Source of the DNA: Mallotus nudiflorus
Taxonomy: Eukaryota > Streptophyta > Magnoliopsida > Malpighiales > Euphorbiaceae
Assembly: GCA_947683625.1 (NCBI GenBank)
Contig: CANTUR010000644.1
Coordinates: 1,787,501 to 1,851,500 of the forward strand
Direction: 5' to 3'
Length of the DNA stretch: 64,000 nucleotides
Part shown: piece by piece, positions 35,056 through 46,804 of the stretch
Numbering within the stretch: the first letter of the stretch is position 1
How the letters are laid out: each line of letters begins with the position of its first letter
Notes under the pieces: generated by a model
Told to the model about the DNA's origin: nothing
Database searches by the model: none
The model's input: the letters and a program-made list of their open reading frames with translations, nothing else
Program-made: the position numbers and the translations under genes

Positions 35056-36581
35056 TGTTAGTGATATGCACTAGGTTAATCATGTATGACCATGTTTTGA
35101 CTTTATCATTTTATTTAATAAAGAGGCATTTTTCATTATCATTTTGTGTTATGATAATTACTTGAATAGTCAATTCTTACTAAGGTCATAAAGTATGTGA
35201 CTTGATAGTAAAACCGTTAGATTAAATATGAGTTCTATTCAAATTATCCCTAGCCATAACAATATGTGATGGCTAGTATGATGTTGATTGATGATTATAT
35301 TTTACTGATCATTAATATGAGATATTAAGTCAACTCATAGGTACTTATTTGGGAAATAATGTACTGGATTGACCCATCATGAGAATACTATATAGATAAT
35401 TGTCAGAAGTATTTCTCATCATAATAATATTGATTTAGTCCTTTAACCTTGAAATCATCATGGATTTCTACATAACTATTATATATTTTAACACAATCTA
35501 ACATTATCTTTAACAGGATTATTAAATAGATTGTTGTTGGATATGAAATGAGTTATGTGAGGAATGTGAGTGATTAAGAAGGAATTTATCCCTCATTTAA
35601 TGTGAGTAAGATATCTATGGGGCCCTTGATAAGATAGACTGAGGAAAATGCATGGCCATGCTAAAGTGAATTGATAAAGAGTTATCATTCTCAGTCTGCT
35701 TAGAGTCAAGAAATAATATGATTGAATTATACAAGGATGATAGAAACTATGCCTTATATTCAATCAAGATATCATGTGACAAAGGGATTAAAATATTTAT
35801 TATAAATTAGGTTATGTCAGATTATTGACTTCACATGACTTAGGTAGTCATAATGTCTTACTAAAGGCCACTTTTGACTTGTTGGCCTAAATAGAGATTT
35901 AAGGCCCACTGCCAACATTATATGAACCTACAAGGTCAAACATTTAGAACAGGCTCAAAAATGGATATGGGTTTGAGAAGCCCAAATATGCTCTATGGAA
36001 ATAAATAAATAGTTCATTTATTTATTTATTTAAGGTAAAGGTTATCTTAAATAAATAGAATATTATTTCTAATTTAATTTTAAATAAAATTAGAATAATA
36101 ATAATAATAATTGAGAAATTACCAAAAAGTTGTTTTGGTAAGTGAAACTCTAATTTGAGGTCTACAAATATGTTATATTCTCTAGGGTTTCACTATCTCA
36201 ATCATTAGCCATCAAAATTCATTTTTCTCCTCTTAGAAAAACTAAAACACATAGTGTTTTTGTTCTTGATTTGTGAGAAATCAAGAGAAGTGCTAGCACA
36301 CAAAGTTTTCATTTTAATCAAGGGTTGTTCGTGTGGATGCTTGTGGAGGATGGATTCTTTTGGAGACGTCTTGATCTGAACTACCAAAATCAAAAGCTCG
36401 AGGTAAGGTGTCACTGGAGTGAACCTCCTCTCTGCCTTCCAAAAATCTTACCTCTTTTGTGTTTGTGGTAAGAATTGAAAACCTAGTTTTAAATAAATTA
36501 ATCAAATTACTTGGATTCAGGTTAGGGTTTGTGATTAAAATTTTTAATTTTCGCTGCATTTTTGAATCACAAAACCCAATA
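35056..36581 (+). repeat. Cop4 5' LTR
   Basis: 1,526 bp from TGTTAGTGATATGC to CACAAAACCCAATA. It aligns end to end with 42194-43704 by eye with scattered substitutions and small indels. A direct block ATAAATAAATAG repeats near 36000-36060. The open frames near 36205-36559 (minus) lie in the LTR and mean nothing. Confidence 0.93.
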
Positions 36582-36582
36582 T

Positions 36583-36595
36583 TGGTATCAGAGCC
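36583..36595 (+). other. Cop4 primer-binding site
   Basis: TGGTATCAGAGCC lies one base after the 5' LTR end and is a perfect initiator-tRNA-Met-type site. Confidence 0.92.
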
Positions 36596-38204
36596 ACTTG
36601 TAATTTGATTAATTTGATTCTATATATATGTGATATATATGTTTTGAGTGATTCATTTTTTAAAAAGAGTTTTCGAAAATTTTATCCAAAAATTTTTGTT
36701 TTTGTGATGTCCTCTTAAATCTGTATGAAAACAATAGTAAATATTAATTTGATTAATATTTATAATTGTTTAATATGATTAAATAGTAATCAGAATTTTG
36801 ATTTTCTGGTTTAAGTATTGTATTTTTATGAAAAATTGAATATGTATATAGATTTTGTCAAAGGGCAATCTGTTTAAGAGTTAAACAAATCATGCAAAAT
36901 AAATTGTTTAAGTGTTAAATAGAATAAATATGTTTGGAACAAATTAATTATTCTACAATATGATTTATGAATAAATTAGGGTTTATGGTGGCGGCTGTTT
37001 AAATGTTAAACATAAAGCAAAATGATCTATTTTGAACAAATCAATCAGACAGTAATTTAATTGCGAAAATTATTGTCGTTTCAGGGTTTTCGACAATAAC
37101 TCATTCAAAGAGTTAAGGTAAATCATTTACCTTCCGGGGGCACTACCCCCGAACCCCGCCAAGGACGCTGCCTCTTGACCTTGAATGGATTTGTCACATA
37201 ATTTATTTTTCATGATAATAATTAAATTAATGTGTAATTTGGTTTATTATGCTATATATGTTTATTGTTATAAGCATGGTGCATAGCATGGCCCTTGAAC
37301 CAATGTGATTGCATTTTGTTATTTTATTTTATTGGGTTGTAATTTTTAAATATGGCCTGCGAGTCATTTTATTTGTTGTAATTTTTTTTATTAGATAGTA
37401 ATAGAATAGTTTTAATTACAACATGTAATGTAAATCAAGACCTAAGATGCAAATTCAAGTTAGAGGCCCATGATAGGGATCACAAGTGGGAGCCCAATTA
37501 TGAGGTCCATGGTAGAAGATGGAGATCCAAAATTGAAGGCTCAATTTGTATTTGTAATATCACTTAAGTTTGACCTTTAATGTTCATATTGGCTTATGAA
37601 AATCAACTTAGTTATAGACCATGCTATGTCACATTTATCTTATTATGTTAGTATGTTATGCATGAGATGCCATGAGATGCCATGTATAAGATGTAATATA
37701 ATAATAACTAAATAAGATAAAAACTATCTAAACCCTCATTTAATATTAAGTCATTAAAATGCCTCCCATTAATCAACACTTATCAAGATTTGGATTGCTA
37801 TATATAAGTTATGCCAAAGCATTGTAGATAAAGCCATCTAAATAAGATAAGATGGATAATGGTGATATCCATATGTTTGAATTAGTTAGACTTAACTAGG
37901 TTATCAAAACAATTTTGGACCTAAGGCATTTGATAGGATATGCCAATATATATGATATCCTATATTTATCCAAGAATTACATGAGATGTAATTGGTAAAG
38001 TGTTACCTACCTAAATAGCCACACTTTAAATGATAAGCCAAAGCTTACTTGAAGTAGGGTGAAATATGGATCTTGGCCCACTAAGAAATTTCAATTGTTG
38101 AAATTATTTTGAGGGTTTTATTATTTATGAAAATTTAATGGGAGTTTTCTTATGCCTCTTTCATAATAAAATTGAATGTACTCTATATATATTTGTTGTA
38201 GATA
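36596..38204 (+). other. Cop4 long leader with GC hairpin
   Basis: 1.6 kb without open frames between the primer-binding site and the gag ATG. It is AT-rich except for 37128-37180, where CGGGGG (37135-37140) and CCCCCG (37146-37151) form a 6-bp stem around a CACTA loop. More G/C-rich sequence (CCCCGCCAAGGACGCTGCC) follows. A CATGAGATGC direct repeat lies at 37660-37682. Confidence 0.7.
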
Positions 38205-39116
38205 ATGACATCAAACAATGCACCTACCATGTCACTACGATTGATCCTTAAGAAGGACAAGCCCAATGGGACTAACTTTCTTGATTGGTATAGAAACCTA
38301 AGAATTGTTCTTAGGAAAGAAAAAAAGGAATATATCCTTGATCAACCCATCCTAGAGGAACTAACTGCTAATGCTCCTAGAGCACAAAAGGATGCTTATA
38401 GTAAGAATCTCAATGATTCAGTTAATGTCACTTATCTCATGCTTGGATGCATGGAGTCTGAGCTTCAAAAGCAACTAATGAAAATTGAGGCTTATACTAT
38501 GATAGGCCATCTCAAGGAAATATTCCAAGAGAAAGCTATAATTGAAAGGTTTAATACCATCAGGGCATTGCTCTCCTGCAAGTTGACTGCTAACGGCTCT
38601 ATCAGTCCTTATGTTCTTAAGATGAAAAGTCATCTTGAACACTTGGACAAGCTTGGTCTCAAGATTGAATAAGAATTGGTTGTTGATATCATTCTCCAAT
38701 CTTTGCCTGAAGCTTATGATGGTTTCATCATGAATTTCAATATGCATAGTATAGATAGAACTATTTCAAAGTTGCATGGGATGCTTAAAATTGCTGAAAA
38801 GAACATCAAGAATTCCACCAAGGATGTTCTACTGGTCAATAAGGGAAAGGGTATGAAAAAATTTGGAATTGGAAAGGGCAAGGGCAAGGGCAAGGCTCCT
38901 AAAGGCTTTCAGAAGGCAAAACCAAAGCCTAAGCCCAAAGCTAAACCCCAAGCAAAGCCACTAAAGGAAGAAATATGTTTTTTCTGTAATGAACTAGGTC
39001 ATTGGAAAAGAAATTGCAAGCTATATATAAATGATCTAAACAAGAATGATGGTAGTGTGACTACCTCTTCAGGTATTCATGTTATAGAAATTAATTTATC
39101 TACTTATGATTCTTAG
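38205..39116 (+). pseudogene. Cop4 gag
   Basis: The capsid-like gag starts at the ATG at 38205 and runs in one frame for 303 codons, interrupted only by a TAA at 38670-38672. The N-terminal part has FLDWYRNLRIVLR, the UBN2-type copia gag signature, and LKEIFQEKA. A basic stretch with KGKGKGKA and KPKPKPKAKPQAKP (about 38870-38965) precedes the zinc knuckle CFFCNELGHWKRNC (about 38977-39018, CX2CX4HX4C). A TAG at 39114 separates it from the protease. It binds and packages element RNA in intact relatives. One stop from being open over its length, it is young compared with its neighbours. Confidence 0.9.
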
Positions 39117-42100
39117 GTATTAGATACTGGATCATGATCTCACATTTGTACTAATGTGCAGGGTCTAAAAAGGAGTAGATCATTGGCTAGAGGCGAAGTG
39201 GACCTACGAGTTAGCAATGGAGTAAGAGTTGCTGCTTTAGCTGTAAGGACTTATGAGATAACTTTGCCTAGTGGACTTGTTTTAAATTTAGAAAATTATT
39301 ATTATGTGCCTATTGTGTGTAAGAATATTATTTTAATTTCTTGTTTGGACAAGAAAGGATTTGAATTTATTATTAGGAATAATAAATGCAATATTTATCA
39401 TGATAATGTTTTCTATGGATTTGCTCCACGCACTAGTTGTCTTTATGTTCTAAATGTTGAAGACACTAATGAAAAGTCAATCTATAACATTGATACAAAG
39501 AAGTTTAAATCTAATGACTTAAACACCTCTGGCATTGTCGTTTACACTATATAAATGAGAAAACCATTTCAAAGCTTCAACAAAATGGGCTTTTGAATTC
39601 ATTTGATTATGAATCATTTGAAACATGTGAATCTTATTTACTAGGAAAAATTACTAAAACACCTTTTACTGGAAAAGGTGAGAGAGCTAATGATTTATTA
39701 GGCCTTATACATTCATATGTATGTTGGCCATTAAACTTAACTGCTAGAGGAGGTTTCTAGTACTTCATCTCTTTCATAGATGATTTCAGTAGATATTGCT
39801 ATGTCTATCTAATGAATCATAAATCTGAATCTTTTGAAAAGTTTAAAGTTTTTAAGAATGAAGTACAAAACTAACTTGGTAAAAATATTAAAACACTAAG
39901 ATCTTATTGAGGTGGTGAATATTTAAGCCAAGAATTTGTAGATCATCTAAGAGATTGTGGGATTATTTCACAATTGACTCCTCCAAGTACACCACAATTA
40001 AATGGTGTGTCCAAACGAAGAAATCGAACTTTATTGGATATGGTTCGATCAATGATGAGCCAATCTAATCTTCCAATTTCTTTTTAAGGATATGCTTTAA
40101 AAACTACTTCATTCATTTTGAATAGAGTTCCAACAAAGGTAGTTAAAAAGACAGTATATGAGATATGGACTGGAAAACCTCCCAATTTGTCTTTTCTTAA
40201 GATTTGGAGATGTGATGCTTATATGAAGCATCAAATCTCATATAAACTAGCACCCAAATCTGATAAATGCCTTTTTGTGTGATATCCTAAAGAAACTAAA
40301 GTATATTATTTTTACAATGCTTCTAAGAATAAAGTGTTTATTGCTCGAAATGGTGTATTTTTTAGAAAGAGAATTTATTTTCAAAGGATCTAGTGGGAGC
40401 ACAGTCCAACTTGAAGAAATTCAAGACCCATAAAATAGCATTGTACCAAGTATGGAACTGCAGTTGGATCAACAAGTAACTATTGGACCTGCACAAGTAC
40501 CAGAAGGCCCAAAGAGGTCTAGTAGGACACATCAAATCCCAATGAGATATGGATTTTTCATAACGGATGATAATGATGTGTTGATTATGGATCAAAGTGA
40601 GCCTACATCCTATCAAGAGGCCATAAATAGTCCTGACTCTGAGAAATGGCTAGAAGCCATGAAATCAAAAATACAATCCATGTATAATAATCAAGTTTGG
40701 ACCTTAATTGACCCAACTGATGGCTTAAAAACTATGGATGCAAATGGGTTTTTAAAAAGAAAATAGACATGGATGGTAATATGCATACCTTTAAGCCAAG
40801 ACTAGTTGCAAAGGGTTTCAAACAAACACATGGTATAGACTATGATGAAACCTTTTCACCAGTTGCTATGCTAAAATATATTTGAATTCTCCTTATTGTA
40901 GCTGCATACTATGATTATGAGATATGGCAAATGGGTGTCAAAATAGTGTTTCTTAATGGAAACCTACTTAAGGATGTGTACATGACACAGCCAAAGGGTT
41001 TTGTCAATCATGAGAATTCTGGAAAGGTGTGCAAGCTTTAAAAGTCCATTTATGGACTGAAGTAAACATCTCGGAGTTGAAATCTTCATTTTGATGAAGC
41101 AGTCAAAGAGTTTGGGTTCATTAAGAATGAATATAAACCTTGTGTTTACAAGAAGGTTAGTAGGAGCGCAATTGTATTTTAGTGTTGTATGGTGATGACA
41201 TACTACTCATTGGAAATGATATCCCTATTTTACAAAATGTTAAATCATGTCTAGGGAATTGTTTTTCAATGAAAGACTTGGGTGAAGCCGCTTATATATT
41301 AGGCATCAAAATCTATAGAGATAGATCTAAATGGCTTATTGTCCTAGGTCAGAGCACTTACATTGATAAGGTATTGAATAGGTTTAGCATGCAAGACTCT
41401 AAGAGAGGATTCTTGCCAATGTCACATGGCATTAGTCTCAGTAAGAGTCAGTGTCCTATAACATAAGATAAGCGAGATCGCATAAGTAAGATTCCATATA
41501 CTTCTGCTATTAGATCTATCATGTATGCAATGTTGTGTACTCAACCTGATGTTTCATATGCCTTAAGCACATTGAGTAGATACTAGTCAGACCCAAGTGA
41601 AAGTCACTGGACAATAGTTAAAAATATCCTTAAGTATTTGAGAAGAACTAAGGATGCATTTTTACTATATGGTGGTAAGGTGGATGAGCTAGTTGTAAAT
41701 GGTTACACAGATGCCAACTTCCAAACTGACAAGGATGATTTTCTATTATAGTCAGGTTATGTGTTTTGTTTGAATGGAAGCGCAGTGAGCTAGAGGAGTT
41801 CCAAGCAAGACACTGTTGTTGATTCTACAACAGAAGCTAAGTATATAGCTGCCTCAGAAGCAGCTAAGGAAGCTATTTGGATCAAGAAGTTCATAACTTG
41901 CTAGGTGTTGTTCCTAGTATATCAGATCCAGTGAACTTACATTATGACAATAATAAAGCTATAGTTCAAGCTAACGAGCCTAGATCACATCAAAGATCCA
42001 AACACATACTCAGGCGTTATCATCTCATTCGAGAAATCATTGAGAGATGAGACATGAAGATTTGCAGGGTACCCACAAATGATAATGTTACTGATCCACT

Positions 42101-42160
42101 GACTAAGCCTCTTCCATAGCCTAAGCATGAGAGTCATACTAGGTCCATTGGTATTAGTTT
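39117..42160 (+). pseudogene. Cop4 pol: protease, integrase, RT, RNase H
   Basis: It follows gag in the same frame. The protease active site VLDTGS (39117-39134) is followed at once by a TGA. GAG-pre-integrase lies at about 39600-39700. The integrase core (39720-40200) has YFISFIDDFSRYCYVYL and a GGEY block in which the preceding residue is a stop, then TPQLNG. RT (40590-41470) has EAMKSKIQSMYNNQVWTL and the catalytic LYGDDILLIGND (41183-41220), where most copia have YVDD. RNase H (41470-42160) has AMLCTQPDVSYALSTLSRY, GYTDANF, DSTTEAKYIAASEAAKEA and the terminal DPLTKPLP. About ten visible stops or shifts; inactive. Confidence 0.9.
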
Positions 42161-42193
42161 TAATATAAATTAGGCCTAGTGCAAGTGGGAGAT

Positions 42194-43704
42194 TATTAGT
42201 GATATGCAATAGGTCATCATGTATGACCATATTTTGACTTTATCATTTTATTTAATAAAAAGGTATTTTTCATTATCATTTTGTGTTATGATAATTACTT
42301 GAATAGTCAATTCTTACTAAGGTCATAAAGTATGTGACTTGATAGTAAAACCGTTGGATTAAATATGAGTTCTATTCAAACTATCCCTAGTCATAACAAT
42401 ATGTTATGGCTAGAATGATGTTGACTGATGATTTTGTTTTACTGATCATTAATATGAGATATTAAGTCAACTTATATGTACTTATTTGGGAAATAATGTA
42501 CTGGATTGACCAATCATGAGAATACTACATAGATAATTTTCATAAGTAATTCTTATCATAATAATATTGATTTAGTCCTTTGACCTTGAAATCATCATGG
42601 ATTTCTACATAACTATTATATATTTGATACAATCTAACATTGTCTTTAACATGATGATTAAATAGACTGATGTTGGATATGAAATGAGTTATGTGAGGAA
42701 TGTGAGTTATTGAGAAGGAATTTGTCCCTCATTTAATTTGAGTAAGATATCTATAGGCCCCTTAATAAGATAGACTGAGGAAAATGCATGGCCATGCTAA
42801 AGTGAATTGATAAAGAGTTATCATTCTCAGTCTGCTTAGAGTCAAGAAATAATATGATTGAATTGTATAAGGATGATAGAAATTATGTCTTATATTCAAT
42901 CAAGATATCATATGACAAAGGGATTAAAATATTTATTATAAATTAAGTTATGTTGGATTTTTTACTTCACATGACTTAGGTAGTCATAATGTCTTGCTAG
43001 AGGCCACTTATGACTTGTAGGCCTAAATAGAGATTTAAGGCCCACTGCCAACGTCATATGAACCTACAGGGTCAAACACTTAGAACAGGCCCAAAAATGA
43101 ATATGGGTTTAAGAAGCCCAAATATGCTTTGTAGAAATAAATAAATAATTTATTTATTTAAGTTAAAGGTTATTTTAAATAAATAGAATATTATTTCTAA
43201 TTTAATTTTAAATAAATTCAGAACAATAATAATTGAGAAATTACCAAAAAGTTATTTTGGTAAGTGAAACCTTAATTAAAGGTCTATAAATATGTTATAT
43301 TCTCTAGGGTTTCACTATCTCAATCATTAGCCACCAAAATTCATTTTTCTCCTCTTAGAAAAACTAAAACATATAGTGTTTTTGTTCTTGATTTGTGAGA
43401 AATCAAGAGAAGTGCTAGCACACAAAGTTTTTATTTTAATCAAGGGTTGTTTGTGTGGACGCTTATGGAGGATGGATTCTTTTGGAGACGTCTTAATCCT
43501 AACTACCAAAATTAAAAGCTCAAGGTAAGGTGTCACCGGAGTGAACCTCCTCTCTACCTTCCATAAATCTTGCCTCTTCTACGTTTGTGGTAAGAATTGA
43601 AAACTCTAGTTTTAAATCAATTAATCGAATTATTTGGATCCGGGTTAGGGTGTATAATTAAAAGTTTTAATTTTTGCTGTGTTTTTAAATCACAAAACCC
43701 AACA
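42194..43704 (+). repeat. Cop4 3' LTR
   Basis: 1,511 bp, preceded by a purine tract (GTGGGAGA, about 42185-42192). It starts TATTAGTGATATGC (TG changed to TA) and ends CACAAAACCCAACA, followed by CTTTG. Confidence 0.93.
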
Positions 43705-44435
43705 CTTTGGTGGTCAATGGGATTTACATTTGTCATTGATTGAATTTACATATAACAACAGTTATCATATAAGTATTAGAATGGCTCCATATGAAGCATT
43801 GTATGGAAGGAAGTGCATATCGCCCATGTGTTAGGAAATTGGTGAGAGACAATTAAGAAGCTCGGAATTGGTGCAAGTGACTTAAAAGAAAATTTCTATC
43901 ATCCAACAGAGATTACTGATAGCTTTTAGCTGATAGAAAAGTTATGTTGATCCTAAGAGGAAAGATGTATCATTTTTTATTGGAGGTGTTTCTCAAAGTG
44001 TCTCTAATGATGGGGGTGATGAGATTTGGTAAAAAGGGAAAATTAGCTCCAAGATATATCAAACCCTTTAAGATTCGTTCAAGAGTTGACAATGTGGCTT
44101 ACAGACTAGTGTTGCTACCAAAATTGTCGTGGATTCATCCAGTATTCCATGTCTCTGTATTGAGAAAATATATCCTGGTTCCTTCACATGTTCTTTAACC
44201 ACAGACAGTACAGCTCAGTGAGGATTTATCATATAAAAAGTATCATATGGTGATTGTAAACTGTCAAATTCACCAAATGTGTACTAAAGAGATTCCTAGA
44301 GTAAAGGTATGGTGGAGCAACCATAGAGCAGAGGAATGTACATAAGAAATAGAGATGGATATGCGTAGTCGATACCCCCACCTGTTTCAATATTGATGTA
44401 AAATTTAAGGACGATTTTTTATAAGGAGGGAAGAT
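43705..44435 (+). pseudogene. Gyp3 integrase C-terminal part and polypurine tract
   Basis: Resumes after Cop4: TYNNSYHxSI, MAPYEALYGRKCISP (about 43750-43830), then GKLAPRYIKPFKIRSRVDNVAYRLVLLPKLSWIHPVFHVSVLRKY (44034-44175), the standard gypsy integrase C-terminus. Stops are frequent. No chromodomain is seen after it. The tract AAGGAGGGAAGA (44423-44434) precedes the LTR. Confidence 0.9.
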
Positions 44436-45307
44436 TATAATAACCCGTATTTTATTTATTTATTTATTTATTAAATTAAGTACATATTTTAAAGTGTTAA
44501 TTATTTTTTTATGAAATTATTGTCAAGCAAGTATTTTTATGAATTTTAAATAATTTTTAAGAGTATATTTTTAATATATATATACACTTTAAACAAAACG
44601 TTGCTTTTTCTTTTTCTTCTTCTTCTTCTTCTTCTTCTTCCTTTTCTTTTTCTTCCCCACTTCTTTTCTTCTTTCTCTCCTTCCCTCCTGACACCCAACC
44701 AACCACTACCACTCTACACTAGCCACCATCGGTCACTACTAAAAGCTCCGGGCGCTACCCAACACCTCCCTACCACCTCCCCTCCTCTTTTTTTTCATTT
44801 TCTTCACTTGGTCAAATGGAAAAAGGGCCACTATCGCCGGCTCCAGCGTCATCAGCCATCACCACCGATCTCGTTGGACTCATCTCCCTCCGAGTAACGT
44901 TTCCCCTCCATTAATTTTACCAATCTACTCTGGCAACCACCTCTATTTGAGGTAAAACATTTCTTAGGGTTACTGGATAATTTCTCTTAAATGAGTAGAA
45001 ATTAGGCTTAGTGACAGTTATAAGAAGTGGATTTGAAGTTGAGATCTATCCATTTATATTTTTTTCATAATTTTATGAATTTATTGAATTTTTAAGTTAC
45101 TATTCCAGTAACCAGGTACTGTTCTGGGTACTGTTCTGAATGTTTTTGTTTTTTTAATAAATACTATAATTTGTGTAGATAAAACTTTATAAAAAAAAGT
45201 TTTATGGAATTATGTGTGAAAATTAAGATATAATTTTTCAAAGATTATGTTTAAAATATATTTAAAGGAAAATTTATACTTTATTGTTTATTGTTTATTT
45301 TGTTTTA

Positions 45308-45403
45308 ATTAAGTTTATAGTTATTTAATATGTTTGAGACTGATTTTTAATATATTATATCTATTAAAAATCAGTTCCAAACATAAATAACTATAAACTT
45401 AAT
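45308..45403. repeat. Foldback in the Gyp3 LTR
   Basis: The left arm starts ATTAAGTTTATAGTTATTTA at 45308. The right arm (45362-45403) is its reverse complement with about three differences. Arms of about 42-45 bp are separated by a TTATATC loop. An (AT)n tract follows at 45427-45462. Confidence 0.9.
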
Positions 45404-45420
45404 AACTTAAACAACTATTA

Positions 45421-45465
<45 letters not shown>

Positions 45466-45960
45466 GTTTTATAAATAAATTGTAATTTTTAGTTAATCGG
45501 AAATTATTTTAGAAAATTTCTACAAATTTTATTTTTTATAAAAAGCATGTTTTAAATAAGCATTATTTATTTTAGAGAGTTCGGGAGCAAGAAGTGTGGA
45601 GCATAGGTAGCCCAAGATGTGTCAGCCAGTGCGCTCCACCTATGAGTTAATGTTATAAAATGTTTGCTGAAATTAATTATAAATGATAATTTTCATGCTA
45701 TAAAGATGATCATAAAGTCGATTATATATATTAAATGATGCCTATGAATTTCTCTAATAAGCATGATTATTGTTTTATTTTATTTTAAGTTAAGGAGTAT
45801 GGAAATGCTTTAGCTTGGTTTATTCATGTTATTTTATATACGAGATAAACATGATTTTAGAGAAAATGGTAGGACGTGTCACTTATTGGGTGTCACTAGG
45901 ACCATGTGTGCACTGGTTATGATCTTATGTCTATTATATGTGGAATTGGGTCATAGAGCT

Positions 45961-46060
45961 TGTACTCTCAAGCAGCGACATAGGTGAGCTCGGTGGAGTA
46001 TGTACTCTCAAGCAGCGACATAGGTGAGCTCGATGGAGTATGTACTCTCGAGCCAAAACT
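45961..46060. repeat. 40-bp tandem repeat in the Gyp3 LTR
   Basis: 45961-46000 and 46001-46040 are identical but for one base (TGTACTCTCAAGCAGCGACA...). A third, partial, diverged unit follows. Confidence 0.93.
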
Positions 46061-46804
46061 CGGTAGAGCTTGTTCTCTCGAGCTAGAGTTGAGATGTAAC
46101 TCAACAGAGGTTGTTCTCTTGGGACATCATTAAAGGATTGAGGTTTGAAGGTTCTACCATAATTTCCGTTAAAGATTTTTAATTTATATGAAAATTTTCT
46201 TATGAGAGATTTTTTATTCAAAGATTTATGAGATTTTGGAAAGATTATTTTATAGAAAATAGTTTTTTAAAAAACATAGAATTCAATATTTATTATTTAA
46301 TGGACGTAATGGTTTTTAAAAAGGTTTTTTAAATTAATCATTTCTTTTATAACATTAATTCACTCAATGAGGTCTAACTCTCCTCAACTATTTTTCAGGA
46401 TCTCGAGAGTCTGCAATTAATCTTTTTACCCTGCACAGGATTGATTCCTCACCAACTACTTTATGCATGTTTGTTTAATTTAGTATTGTATATTTGAATT
46501 ATAGATACCGCAGTAGTTAGTTAAATGACCTATATAATTTGTATTATGGATTTGGTATGAACTAGTGGAGTATTGTGGTGCAGTAATTATTGGAAAATTT
46601 GTTTGGGAGTGTATTTCCTTGTTTTACAGGTTTGGATTGCTTCTAGTACAGAGGAAACTCTACCAGATTTTCATTAAAAATTTTTAAATTGAGAAAATTT
46701 TACCACGATATTTTTTAAGGCTTACTATGGGTTTCAGAAGCTTCAAGCTTTCTCATTCTCTAGTGCCGATCATGAGCCCCTTGGGTTCGAGTTGTGACAA
46801 CAAT

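Larger units (their letters stand above)
35056..43704 (+). mobile_element. Cop4: complete Ty1/copia element (8.65 kb), TSD CTTTG
   Basis: It has both LTRs (35056-36581, 42194-43704), a primer-binding site, a long leader, gag, pol and a polypurine tract, and is flanked by perfect CTTTG copies (35051-35055, 43705-43709). Removing the element and one CTTTG joins the Gyp3 integrase in a sensible order. It is the best-preserved element in the window, yet still carries stops in gag-pol. Confidence 0.95.
32284..46799 (+). mobile_element. Gyp3: 5'-truncated Ty3/gypsy element split by Cop4
   Basis: Plus-strand gypsy pol (32300-35050 and 43710-44200), a polypurine tract (44423-44434) and one LTR (44436-46799). 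It begins in the gag-protease linker, so its 5' LTR, primer-binding site and gag are absent. Cop4 sits in the integrase region. Its pol and LTR are clearly related to Gyp4. Confidence 0.88.
44436..46799 (+). mobile_element. Gyp3 3' LTR (2.36 kb)
   Basis: Starts TATAATAACCC (TG changed to TA) and ends GGGTTCGAGTTGTGACA. It is homologous in layout to the Gyp4 5' LTR and the Gyp5 LTR: a TTCGGGAGC-like block near 45580, tandem repeats near 45960-46120, TTCCGTTAAAGATTTT near 46160, TCAATGAGGTCTAACTC near 46363, GTACAGAGGAAACTCT near 46645, then AAGGCTTACTATGGGTTTC near 46718. (CTT)n at 44610-44640. The 98-codon frame at 44601-44897 is repeat-derived. Confidence 0.9.

Noticed and set aside
44601..44897. 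98-codon ORF rich in Leu, Pro and His
   Set aside because: It arises from (CTT)n and C/T-rich LTR sequence of Gyp3. No start context or homology.
32284..46799. Gyp3 read as a complete element with its 5' LTR at 30500-32283
   Set aside because: 30500-32283 shares neither the TGTAATAACCC start nor the GGGTTCGGGTCGTGACA end of the LTR at 44436-46799, and no primer-binding site adjoins 32283.
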